The position numbers and the translations under genes are program-made. The notes below the pieces were generated by a model. That model saw nothing but the letters and a program-made list of their open reading frames with translations, made no database searches and was not told the DNA's origin. Shown one piece after another: positions 26,704 to 34,588 of a DNA stretch of 64,000 nucleotides (position 1 is the stretch's first letter; every line of letters begins with the position of its first letter). This stretch comes from Parabacteroides goldsteinii DSM 19448 = WAL 12034 (GTDB lineage Bacteria; Bacteroidota; Bacteroidia; Bacteroidales; Tannerellaceae), in assembly GCF_000969835.1 (NCBI RefSeq), contig NZ_KQ033912.1, positions 2,183,920-2,247,919 on the forward strand, given 5' to 3'.

Positions 26704-27936
26704 ATGGTTCTGAACTACATCTGGATCGCTTTCTTTCTAATCGCTTTCGTCGTCGCGCTGGGCAAACTTATCTTTGCCGGAGATACGGCTGTCTTCACAG
26801 AGATTATCAATTCCTCTTTTGCGTCTGCCAAGACCGGATTCGAGATATCGCTCGGACTGACCGGTATCTTGTCACTTTGGCTGGGAATTATGAAGATTGG
26901 CGAAAAGGGGGGAGTCATCCAGTCGTTTGCCCGGTTGGGGGCACCGGTTTTCAGCAAGCTCTTCCCGGGCATACCGAAAGAGCATCCGGTGACAGGTTCT
27001 ATTTTTATGAATATCTCCGCCAACCTGCTGGGACTGGACAACGCAGCCACACCGATGGGGCTGAAAGCAATGCAGCAACTACAAGAACTGAATACTGAAA
27101 AGGATTCTGCCAGCAACCCGATGATTATGTTCCTTTGCATCAATGCTTCGGGGTTAACCCTTATCCCAATCACCATCATGATGTACCGGGCACAGATGGG
27201 GGCAGCCAATCCTTCGGACGTTTTCCTGCCGATTATGCTGGCAACATTCTCATCCACATTAATTGCCATACTGGCCGTCTGCATCAAACAACGCATCAAT
27301 ATACTCCAAAGAAATCTGGTCCTGTTCTTCGGAGGCCTGGCTGCCTTTATAGGCGGACTGGTCTGGTTGTTCAACTCATTGGAACAGGAACAGGTTTCGC
27401 TTTATTCCACCTTGTTTGCAAACACATTATTGTTTACTATAATCTGCGGATTCATTGTCAGCGGCATACGAAAAAAAATCAATGTGTATGACACTTTTAT
27501 AGAAGGAGCCAAAGAAGGCTTTAAGACGGCAATAACGATTATACCGTATCTGGTCGCCATATTGGTCGGGATAGGGGTATTCCGTGCCTCAGGAGCGATG
27601 GATTTTATCATTGAAGGAATCCGTATGGGTGTCGGTGCATTAGGGGTCAATACTGATTTTGTCGGTGGCCTGCCGACCATCCTGATGAAGCCGCTTAGCG
27701 GAAGCGGTGCACGCGGAATGATGCTGGATGCGATGAATACCTATGGTGCCGATTCGTTTGTCGGACGGCTGGCTTCCATCGTACAAGGCTCGACGGATAC
27801 GACTTTTTACGTAGTCGCCCTTTATTACGGAAGCGTTGGTATCCGCAATACCCGTTACACCATACAATGTTCACTGTTGGCAGACCTGGTAGGGGCTATT
27901 GCCGCAATAACTTTGACGTATATATTCTTTGCCTGA
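26704..27936 (+). CDS. Fused SpmA-SpmB nucleoside-recognition (Gate) membrane protein
   Basis: The 410-residue polytopic membrane protein joins what are two proteins in Bacillus. The N-terminal half resembles spore maturation protein A (KTGFEISLGLTGILSLWLGIM, FMNISANLLGLDNAATPMGL) and the C-terminal half resembles SpmB (GAKEGFKTAITIIPYLVAIL, GSTDTTFYVVALYYGSVGI). Both halves carry Gate/nucleoside-recognition domains. Fused versions are standard in Bacteroidetes, which do not form spores, so the name is historical. A transport or membrane-homeostasis role is likely but the substrate is unknown. Confidence 0.9.
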   Translation: MVLNYIWIAFFLIAFVVALGKLIFAGDTAVFTEIINSSFASAKTGFEISLGLTGILSLWLGIMKIGEKGGVIQSFARLGAPVFSKLFPGIPKEHPVTGSIFMNISANLLGLDNAATPMGLKAMQQLQELNTEKDSASNPMIMFLCINASGLTLIPITIMMYRAQMGAANPSDVFLPIMLATFSSTLIAILAVCIKQRINILQRNLVLFFGGLAAFIGGLVWLFNSLEQEQVSLYSTLFANTLLFTIICGFIVSGIRKKINVYDTFIEGAKEGFKTAITIIPYLVAILVGIGVFRASGAMDFIIEGIRMGVGALGVNTDFVGGLPTILMKPLSGSGARGMMLDAMNTYGADSFVGRLASIVQGSTDTTFYVVALYYGSVGIRNTRYTIQCSLLADLVGAIAAITLTYIFFA

Positions 27937-27965
27937 CAGCAAATTTCCGATTATCAAAATGTCAC

Positions 27966-28024
27966 TACTATACCGGGTAAATCGGATTAATATGGCAGAT
28001 ATTTGAAAATACTATACCGGGTAA
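27966..28024 (+). repeat. Two direct copies of TACTATACCGGGTAA upstream of ybeY
   Basis: The 15-base sequence occurs at 27966-27980 and 28010-28024, 44 bp apart (four helical turns). It fills most of the gap between spmAB and ybeY. It may be an operator pair or a small duplication; there is no other evidence. Confidence 0.55.
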
Positions 28025-28074
28025 TATTTTTTAACATATCATTCAGAAAGACAAATAAGAATAATAATAGCATT

Positions 28075-28509
28075 ATGACAATATCATTTTACGCAGAAGA
28101 CATCGAACTTCCGGCCATCAAGAAAGAGGCTGTCAGCAACTGGATCAGGAGAGTTGCCGAAACATACGGTAAAAAGACAGGGGATATCAGTTACATCTTC
28201 TGTTCCGACGAAAAGATTCTGGAAGTAAACCGCCAGTATCTGCAACATGATTATTATACGGATATCATCACATTCGATTATACCAGCGGAAACAAGATAT
28301 CGGGCGACCTTTTCATCAGTCTGGATACGGTAAAAACAAATGCGGAAAAGTTCGAAACTCCATACAACGAAGAACTGCATCGTACGATCATCCACGGAAT
28401 CCTTCATCTGTGCGGCATCAACGACAAAGGGCCAGGGGAGAGGGAGATCATGGAAGAAAACGAAAATAAAGCACTGGCTATTTTGCCGGAAGAGTGCCGG
28501 GAGAGTTAA
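28075..28509 (+). CDS. ybeY: Endoribonuclease YbeY (rRNA maturation)
   Basis: The 144-residue protein is the UPF0054 zinc-dependent endoribonuclease needed for 16S rRNA 3'-end maturation and ribosome quality control. The metal site appears as HGILHLCGINDKGPGER. The first two histidines are in place, but the third position, His in the E. coli HGxxHLxGYDH motif, is Lys. I believe this is usual in Bacteroidetes YbeY. The open frame extends upstream to 28003, but that extension covers one of the repeated elements. The ATG at 28075 gives the normal start (MTISFYAEDIELP). Confidence 0.9.
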   Translation: MTISFYAEDIELPAIKKEAVSNWIRRVAETYGKKTGDISYIFCSDEKILEVNRQYLQHDYYTDIITFDYTSGNKISGDLFISLDTVKTNAEKFETPYNEELHRTIIHGILHLCGINDKGPGEREIMEENENKALAILPEECRES

Positions 28510-28548
28510 TTCCGGCATTTTTCATCTGTTGTTTCTAATAAACCAAAA

Positions 28549-29175
28549 TCAGAAACGCCATCCGACGTTAAACTGGATAACGCCATTATGATCTTTTCCC
28601 CTGAAAAGATTACTGCCACCCAAAGTATATTCCGACTCCTTAAAGATATAAGTACAACCTAAATTATAATTGACGGAAACGATTAATCCCATATCAAACG
28701 TGTAACCGGCACCCATGGAAAAAGAAAGATCACACGGACTCATATCATCCTTTATATTCCTCGAAACGGTTTTTGTTTCAAAAGGAGGGTAACCCAACGA
28801 ATATTTGAAGTTGGTTCCTTTTGCCCGGACATTAATACCTAATTGCGGACCACCAAACATATGGAAACCTTTATACAAATAGAACTTTGCATAAATAGGA
28901 ATATTTAAATAATCAATGTCCAATTTGGATGTTTCACCTTTATATTTATACCGGTATCCCTGCATGGAATAATAAACTCCCGGTTCCAGTGCAAACAATT
29001 TGGAAAAGCGGATTTCTCCGGCAACTCCGACATTTACACCAGGCCGCATATCCGCGAAACTTTCCGGGTAGGTATTAGCCAGATTAAACCCGATACGGGG
29101 AATAAAATGAAACTCTTGTGCAGATATCTGAATAGAGATAAGGGCAACAAACAAAAGGAGTACTAACTTTTTCAT
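28549..29175 (-). CDS. Outer-membrane beta-barrel protein (PorT/OmpW-like fold)
   Basis: The 208-residue protein has a signal peptide (LLLFVALISIQISAQ) and alternating beta-strand pattern with glycine and aromatic turns, for example FHFIPRIGFNLANTYP, VGVAGEIRFSKLFALEPGVYYS and GVIQFNVGWRF with a terminal Phe. This is the usual form of the outer-membrane beta-barrel family (OMP_b-brl_2) of Bacteroidetes, whose individual functions are mostly unknown. It converges on ybeY with 39 bp between stop codons, and has its own upstream region of about 150 bp. Confidence 0.82.
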   Translation of the reverse strand: MKKLVLLLFVALISIQISAQEFHFIPRIGFNLANTYPESFADMRPGVNVGVAGEIRFSKLFALEPGVYYSMQGYRYKYKGETSKLDIDYLNIPIYAKFYLYKGFHMFGGPQLGINVRAKGTNFKYSLGYPPFETKTVSRNIKDDMSPCDLSFSMGAGYTFDMGLIVSVNYNLGCTYIFKESEYTLGGSNLFRGKDHNGVIQFNVGWRF

Positions 29176-29326
29176 AACATATCTAATAACATTGTTAAAT
29201 AGATAGATGCCGGATATTACTAATATGTTGCATGAGTACTTAATTTTTAATGTATAAAGTCATTGAAGCAATAAAACTGGTAAATACTTCGTTTATTAAT
29301 TAGTAGTCACTCAAAAACATATTATC

Positions 29327-29743
29327 ATGAACACAACCTCTTTAAAACTCGGAATCCAAAAAGCTATCAATAATATATCTGAGATTTGGTTCCTGTTGAT
29401 TTTGGCTGTACCGACTATTTTCGACGCAATCTTCGAAATAGGAAGCAAAGGGAAATGGACAATTCCTTTCATTCTTCTTTCAATAGCGGTCATTTTAATA
29501 AGCATACTTATCAAACAATTGATTCAAAAAACTGCATGGATAAGCCTTGTACTGGGAGTTGTTTTGTGTTTCTTTTCTTCATTTTTTATAGCAGCAGCCC
29601 TCTCCGAGTATGATGAATTTCCACTAGGAACCGAACCTAATGCCCTTTCATTACTTGCCTTCGGAACAATCGTCGGTGGAATATCATTCGCCTTGGCTAT
29701 CAAAATGAGTTTCCAAGGAGCATACAAACTGTATACCGATTAA
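29327..29743 (+). CDS. Small four-helix membrane protein of unknown function
   Basis: The 138-residue protein has four hydrophobic segments: IWFLLILAVPTIFDAIF (about 20-36), WTIPFILLSIAVILISILI, ISLVLGVVLCFFSSFFIAAAL and LLAFGTIVGGISFALAI. I do not recognise the family. It stands alone, transcribed divergently from the beta-barrel gene, and is followed by a 145-bp gap before a sensor kinase gene. No catalytic or binding motif is visible. Confidence 0.6.
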   Translation: MNTTSLKLGIQKAINNISEIWFLLILAVPTIFDAIFEIGSKGKWTIPFILLSIAVILISILIKQLIQKTAWISLVLGVVLCFFSSFFIAAALSEYDEFPLGTEPNALSLLAFGTIVGGISFALAIKMSFQGAYKLYTD

Positions 29744-29845
29744 CAGCAAAAATATCCTCTACAAACAAAAGTTTAAAATAAATCCTGATACTCATCAGAA
29801 CTTGCCATTTACTCATTGTTCAAACAGATAAGAGTCTTTCGCCTA

Positions 29846-29853
29846 TACTTTTG
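29846..29853 (+). promoter_or_regulatory. -7 element upstream of the LytS-type kinase gene
   Basis: TACTTTTG fits TAnnTTTG and lies 35 bases before the kinase ATG. No good -33 TTTG was found. Confidence 0.4.
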
Positions 29854-29888
29854 AACTGTAATCAGATTTTTCATTTAAATTTACAGTT

Positions 29889-32492
29889 ATGAAAGCGAGA
29901 CTCTTATTTTTATTCCTGTGCCTGACATGGAACGGCTGGGCGGACACATTCGTCCCTTACAATCCCGACTCACTGAAAAAGGGAGATTGGATAACCCTCG
30001 AAACTGTCCATTACTATCCCTATATCGCTCCGGGGATTAAAGAAGAAATCCCCTGGAGGGCGGAGAATATACGCCGGATAACCATACTAGCTACAGTAGC
30101 AGAAAAAACAGACAAGTCCATTTCTATTGACTATACGCTGGATAACCTGTACGATTGCCATAACGCCAAAGAGAAACCCGGCTTTTATTATTTCGACAGC
30201 CGTTATCAGCAAGATTTTGCTTTCGAAAATAATACGTCAGACAAACAGATTTTACATGTCACGTACGACCGGAAAAGCCGGAAACCACTCGTATTCAATA
30301 AAGAGAACTCATCCTATTCCTATTCGAAAACGTATGTTCCTTTCGGAGTAAGATCGGAAAGATTATCCGATTATATGGCAATTACTATCCGCGACTCGGT
30401 TAACCTGGAACAGTTACTGACTCCGATAACCTACGATATCCTGACCAAATGGAAAACAGATGGAACTATCTTATTCGCACCGGATACACGGGTTGTGGAT
30501 GCCTCATTTGCTCTTCCTCCGAATACAGAATTTACATGTAGTAATTATGGTCTCGATACATCTAAAGATTCGACTATTCACAAGAAAATATTTATCGCTT
30601 ACCCGACAGAATATAAAGTAGGAGAACGAATAAAACTTCTGCTTACTCCGGGAGATTCCATTATTCAAGACAAAGAGGCATTTACGAATACACATACCTA
30701 TCGTTACGAGGGACGAGGTAGTGAACAGAATAACCTACAATACAACACTCAACGATTTTCTTATTACAATTCTGAATACGGCAACATTTCTCCTGACGAG
30801 TTAAAAAAATCCTTCCAGCACCGTGATTCTCTTTTTCAAACTACCTTAGAAAAAGATTTTAAGAAAATGGATCCTTATTGGAAGAGAGTATTTGAATTAT
30901 CGGAACAGTATTTCAAAGGAGGATTTATCCTACGGTGCTACATGTTTAAGAGCGACAAAGAAGCCTGGTATGATAGCAGTTTACTCGATTGGCAAGCTCC
31001 TCCTTTCGCATCAGTCAATCCGCTTATTGATAATGCCTACCACTTGAAGAATCCTTATTCAGCACATTACGGTTTTTTCCTGCATATGTATGCTACCTAT
31101 AAAAAGCAGGAGCTCAAATCGGACAATCTGTGTCTGAACAAACAAAAAATAACTCCACAAGAAGACTATCTGCTAAATAAACAAATCTTCTCTGGCTATC
31201 CTAAATACTTTGTAAACGGAGCGAACTTGACAAGTTTGATGTATAGTAAGACACTACATGAAATAGAAGATGATTATAACGATTTTATCGCTTCCTGTCC
31301 AGATACCAGCCTGACAAACGAAGTAAAAAGAGCATACAATAAACTATTACCTTTCGAATATGGAAAGAATATCAAGGAAACCGGTCTAATCGTAACCGAC
31401 AGCCTGCATCTGGTGAAAGGAAGCGACCGGAAATACATCCTGCTATATGTATCCACCCCCGATGGTCTTGGCGGAATGAGCCTGCAAACGGCACTCGACT
31501 TGGAAAAACAACTCAAAACAGAAGGGTTGGCCTCTATCGTCCAATTCGAACTTTACGCACATTTTAAAGCTCACAACGCGAAAGTGGTAAAACCGTTTAA
31601 AGCCATACCCGAAAAGGTCGAAAAGGATTTAATTTATAATAAGGGAATCTCTTTACTGACGGTCCTGATGCGCGAAGACGGGACGATTATCCATCGGGAT
31701 TTCGGATATTTAAACACCGAGCCAATCCTTGAATTAATAAAAAAAGACCTGAACAGAGAAGACAAATCTTTCAACGATTTTATGAAAGGATTCAAGGAGG
31801 GCATTTTAGGTGCGCTCCTAATCGCAGCAATCATCGGTATCATATACTATTTCCGAAACAAAAACAAACAGAAGCAGGAACGTAACCGCCGTCATATCCG
31901 CGAACTCGAACTCCGTGCCATTCGTTCCCAGATGAACCCGCATTTCATCTTTAATGCACTAAGTTCGATACAGAATCTGATCAATCGCTCGGCCAATCAG
32001 GAGGCGAACAAATACCTGATCGATTTCTCACGTTTACTGCGCAAAGTTCTGGCAACATCCGAAAAGAAACTGGTTCCTCTCTCGGATGAGATCGAGCAAC
32101 TGGAACTGTATCTGAAACTCGAACAACTTCGTTATCCTTTCTCTTACTCGTTGACTGTCGATCAGAATATCAAGCCGGATGCAATCGAAATACCGGGAAT
32201 GCTGATACAACCTTTCGTTGAAAACGCTGTTAAGCACAGAATCGCTCCGCGCGGTACGGGAGAAATCATAATTCGATTATCTTTGCAGGATCAGTTGTTG
32301 ATAATCGATATCACTGACGATGGTCCCGGATTGAAAACAGAGGCAAATGGAGGCTTCGGTATCCGTGCCGTCACCAATGAGTTCGAAATATTAAAGACTT
32401 TGTACAATACGGAAATCGGTATTACGATCGAAAACAGACAGGAGAAAGAGTCTGTTTCCGGTTGTCACGTCCAATTATCCATTCCTCTATAA
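29889..32492 (+). CDS. LytS/YehU-type sensor histidine kinase with large periplasmic region
   Basis: The 867-residue protein has a signal peptide (FLFLCLTWNGWA), a long periplasmic region (about 20-630), one membrane helix (about 637-655; GALLIAAIIGIIYYF), then a His_kinase domain with the phospho-acceptor in MNPHFIFNALSSIQNLIN (His near 684) and a HATPase domain (QPFVENAVKHRI as the N box, DDGPGLK as a G box). The last third of the periplasmic region (about 500-625) reads like a thioredoxin fold (KYILLYVSTPDGLGGMSLQT ... MREDGTIIHRDFGYL) without a CxxC motif. The partner is the LytTR regulator 10 bases downstream. The signal sensed is unknown. The first 480 residues match no domain I can name. 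Confidence 0.88.
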   Translation: MKARLLFLFLCLTWNGWADTFVPYNPDSLKKGDWITLETVHYYPYIAPGIKEEIPWRAENIRRITILATVAEKTDKSISIDYTLDNLYDCHNAKEKPGFYYFDSRYQQDFAFENNTSDKQILHVTYDRKSRKPLVFNKENSSYSYSKTYVPFGVRSERLSDYMAITIRDSVNLEQLLTPITYDILTKWKTDGTILFAPDTRVVDASFALPPNTEFTCSNYGLDTSKDSTIHKKIFIAYPTEYKVGERIKLLLTPGDSIIQDKEAFTNTHTYRYEGRGSEQNNLQYNTQRFSYYNSEYGNISPDELKKSFQHRDSLFQTTLEKDFKKMDPYWKRVFELSEQYFKGGFILRCYMFKSDKEAWYDSSLLDWQAPPFASVNPLIDNAYHLKNPYSAHYGFFLHMYATYKKQELKSDNLCLNKQKITPQEDYLLNKQIFSGYPKYFVNGANLTSLMYSKTLHEIEDDYNDFIASCPDTSLTNEVKRAYNKLLPFEYGKNIKETGLIVTDSLHLVKGSDRKYILLYVSTPDGLGGMSLQTALDLEKQLKTEGLASIVQFELYAHFKAHNAKVVKPFKAIPEKVEKDLIYNKGISLLTVLMREDGTIIHRDFGYLNTEPILELIKKDLNREDKSFNDFMKGFKEGILGALLIAAIIGIIYYFRNKNKQKQERNRRHIRELELRAIRSQMNPHFIFNALSSIQNLINRSANQEANKYLIDFSRLLRKVLATSEKKLVPLSDEIEQLELYLKLEQLRYPFSYSLTVDQNIKPDAIEIPGMLIQPFVENAVKHRIAPRGTGEIIIRLSLQDQLLIIDITDDGPGLKTEANGGFGIRAVTNEFEILKTLYNTEIGITIENRQEKESVSGCHVQLSIPL

Positions 32493-32502
32493 AAACAAAA
32501 AT

Positions 32503-33258
32503 ATGGAGACAAAAATAACCGCAGCAATTGTTGATGACGAGCAGGGGAACCGGGAAAACCTGCTCCGCATGCTCGGTACCTATTGTCCGCAAATCAAAAT
32601 ATCGGCTATTTGCAGTTCAGTCACGGAAGCCCGTACCGTCCTGCCCGAAGCTAAACCGGATATCCTTTTTCTGGATATCCGGCTGGGCGACGATACCGGT
32701 TTCTCCCTCCTGGAAAGTCTGCCGGATATTCCTTTTGAAGTGATCTTTGTAACGGCTTACGACAGCTATGCGATCCAGGCTATCCGCTTCAGCGCACTCG
32801 ACTATTTACTGAAGCCTATTGACCCGGAAGAACTGACACATGCTGTAGATAAAGCCGTCCAGGTCGTCTTACGAAAACAGGAAAACAAACGGATGCAAAA
32901 CCTTCTGCAAAACAAGCGGGCACTGGATAAACAAAAGAAAATAGCCCTGTCGGTCGCCGATAAAATTGAATTTGTTGAAATCGGCTCTATCGTCCGTTGC
33001 GAATCGGAAAGCAACTATACCACTTTTTATCTTAAATCGGGAGAGAAACTGATCGTATCAAAAACATTAAAAGAATTTGACGACTTGCTGACACCTTACA
33101 ATTTCCTCCGTGTTCATCAATCACATCTGATCAATCTGGAGGAAATAAAAAGTTTCATCAAAAGCGATGGGGGATATATCCGCATGAAGGACGGTTCTTC
33201 CATCAGCATTTCCCGCCAACGACGGAATTATGTGATGGAAGTTTTAAAGCAGTTGTAA
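32503..33258 (+). CDS. LytTR-family response regulator
   Basis: The 251-residue protein has a receiver domain (about 5-125) with the phosphorylation Asp in ILFLDIRLGDDTGFSLLE, the Thr in FVTAYDSYAIQAI and the Lys in DYLLKPIDPEEL. A C-terminal LytTR DNA-binding domain follows (about 148-250; CESESNYTTFYLKSGEKLIV, FLRVHQSHLINLEEI). It forms a two-component pair with the upstream LytS-type kinase. Targets are unknown. The two small envelope genes convergent with it are candidates only by proximity. Confidence 0.93.
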   Translation: METKITAAIVDDEQGNRENLLRMLGTYCPQIKISAICSSVTEARTVLPEAKPDILFLDIRLGDDTGFSLLESLPDIPFEVIFVTAYDSYAIQAIRFSALDYLLKPIDPEELTHAVDKAVQVVLRKQENKRMQNLLQNKRALDKQKKIALSVADKIEFVEIGSIVRCESESNYTTFYLKSGEKLIVSKTLKEFDDLLTPYNFLRVHQSHLINLEEIKSFIKSDGGYIRMKDGSSISISRQRRNYVMEVLKQL

Positions 33259-33281
33259 GCCGTAGCGGCCCGGATTCCCGT

Positions 33282-33704
33282 TCACTCTTTATATTTCAGG
33301 TCGAAGCGTCCTTCTGTAATACGGTCTCCCTCAAAAGTCCCGCTGAATATCCCGTCAGACATCCGGGTAATGTGGACTTTTCCATCTCCGATTTTTTGGT
33401 TATCAAAAGAGACATTCGTGTACGGAAGCGTTTCTCCCTGTTTGGGATTAGGTATTGAAAAGCGAAGGTAAGAATCGAAGCCGATTTGTGCCGAAACCGT
33501 CATACCGGTACTATCTTCCAGCTGAGTAAATTCAGCAACCGGTAACCCCCAGCGGCCGCTTACAGATACCCAACCGTCAACCAGACAACCGAATGTATTC
33601 GCACCGGTCGCAGTAGCCTCAGGCATAAGAGTGGGATCAACCGATTTATTCTCTTCACAGGCTATACAGAAAAAAAGCAAACAGATAAATAATATATGTT
33701 TCAT
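33282..33704 (-). CDS. Small lipoprotein of unknown function
   Basis: The 140-residue protein starts with a lipoprotein signal peptide whose lipobox is CIAC (Cys at about residue 16), followed by an acidic linker. The rest is a short beta-rich domain (NTFGCLVDGWVSVSGRW, ISDG-type turns) resembling the small DUF6252-like lipoproteins of Bacteroidetes, though I would not name the family with confidence. It lies 12 bases downstream of a beta-barrel gene on the same strand, so the two probably form one transcript. Confidence 0.7.
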   Translation of the reverse strand: MKHILFICLLFFCIACEENKSVDPTLMPEATATGANTFGCLVDGWVSVSGRWGLPVAEFTQLEDSTGMTVSAQIGFDSYLRFSIPNPKQGETLPYTNVSFDNQKIGDGKVHITRMSDGIFSGTFEGDRITEGRFDLKYKE

Positions 33705-33716
33705 AATGGTGTCTAA

Positions 33717-34376
33717 TTAAAAATGAAAATTCATACCGAACAACAACGATAATTGAGAAAAGCAGCCGCCACCGCCATTCAATTCAGGTGACTCGACCTG
33801 CCATTTCTGACCATGATATTTGACGGAATAGCTGTCCGAAGAGGTAACGATCCAATTCACCTTTGCAGAGATTCCTATATGTTGGGAAAAGAGATATTCA
33901 CCGCCTGCTGATAAATTATAAGCGAGCTTGTTCATCGACACATTCCGCGGTTTATCGTACACCAAACTTTTATCTTTGTAAAGCTGGTATCCCAAACCCG
34001 TCGACAAAGATAAATTAAACTTCTGCTTGACGTAGAACAGGGCGATTTGTGGCGCAATGTAGTTCATCAGAATTTTATCGGAGCCTTCATCATGACTGTT
34101 TTTATACTGTCCACCCTGATAAATGAGACCGGGAGACAGTTTAAATGAATCGAAGATATATTTATCCCCCAGATAATAGTAGTTAACACCCCAGGAAACC
34201 CCGTTCCGCAAATCACTGCGATAAGCATCGGAGTTGTTTGTAATCCCGATCATCTTTCCCAAATACCAGGAGGGACCCGCATGGACAGAAAACAACGATT
34301 TTCCGACCGACGCCTCCTGGGCAAACAACGAAAGGGTTGACATCAACAGCCCCAATAAAAACAAATACTTTTTCAT
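33717..34376 (-). CDS. Outer-membrane beta-barrel protein
   Basis: The 219-residue protein has a signal peptide (LGLLMSTLSLFAQ) and repeated amphipathic strands, for example FSVHAGPSWYLGKMIG, SWGVNYYYLGDKYIFDS, LSTGLGYQLYKDK and LSLLFGMNFHF ending in Phe, all typical of small Bacteroidetes barrels. An in-frame ATG at 34481 would add 35 residues before the signal peptide and is unlikely to be used. The start at 34376 is preferred. It pairs with the lipoprotein gene that follows and is divergent from mnmG. Confidence 0.78.
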   Translation of the reverse strand: MKKYLFLLGLLMSTLSLFAQEASVGKSLFSVHAGPSWYLGKMIGITNNSDAYRSDLRNGVSWGVNYYYLGDKYIFDSFKLSPGLIYQGGQYKNSHDEGSDKILMNYIAPQIALFYVKQKFNLSLSTGLGYQLYKDKSLVYDKPRNVSMNKLAYNLSAGGEYLFSQHIGISAKVNWIVTSSDSYSVKYHGQKWQVESPELNGGGGCFSQLSLLFGMNFHF

Positions 34377-34554
34377 AACATTCTTTTTAGACTTATATAT
34401 ATGATGGACTATAGAATTTAAAAGCTGCACAGAAACATATAAAAAAACATATTTAGGATAAAGCCACCAACAGATCTGCATCCGTGGAATCTTTAACGAA
34501 ACAAAGCATAAGCAAAATATCCTTTGGGATGGTGGCTAAAAGGCGGAGTATGAC

Positions 34555-34562
34555 TATCTTTG
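34555..34562 (+). promoter_or_regulatory. -7 element of the mnmG promoter
   Basis: TATCTTTG fits TAnnTTTG and lies 26 bases before the mnmG ATG at 34589. This also argues against the more upstream in-frame start at 34484. Confidence 0.45.
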
Positions 34563-34588
34563 CAAAAGAAACAAAGAGAATTACGACA

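Noticed and set aside
28381..28460. YbeY as a dead enzyme because the third zinc ligand is Lys
   Set aside because: I believe this replacement is shared across Bacteroidetes YbeY proteins, so it is a lineage trait and not a sign of decay here.
34484..34588. Upstream in-frame start for mnmG adding 35 residues
   Set aside because: A TAnnTTTG promoter motif lies inside this stretch, and the family starts with the FAD-binding strand encoded from 34589.
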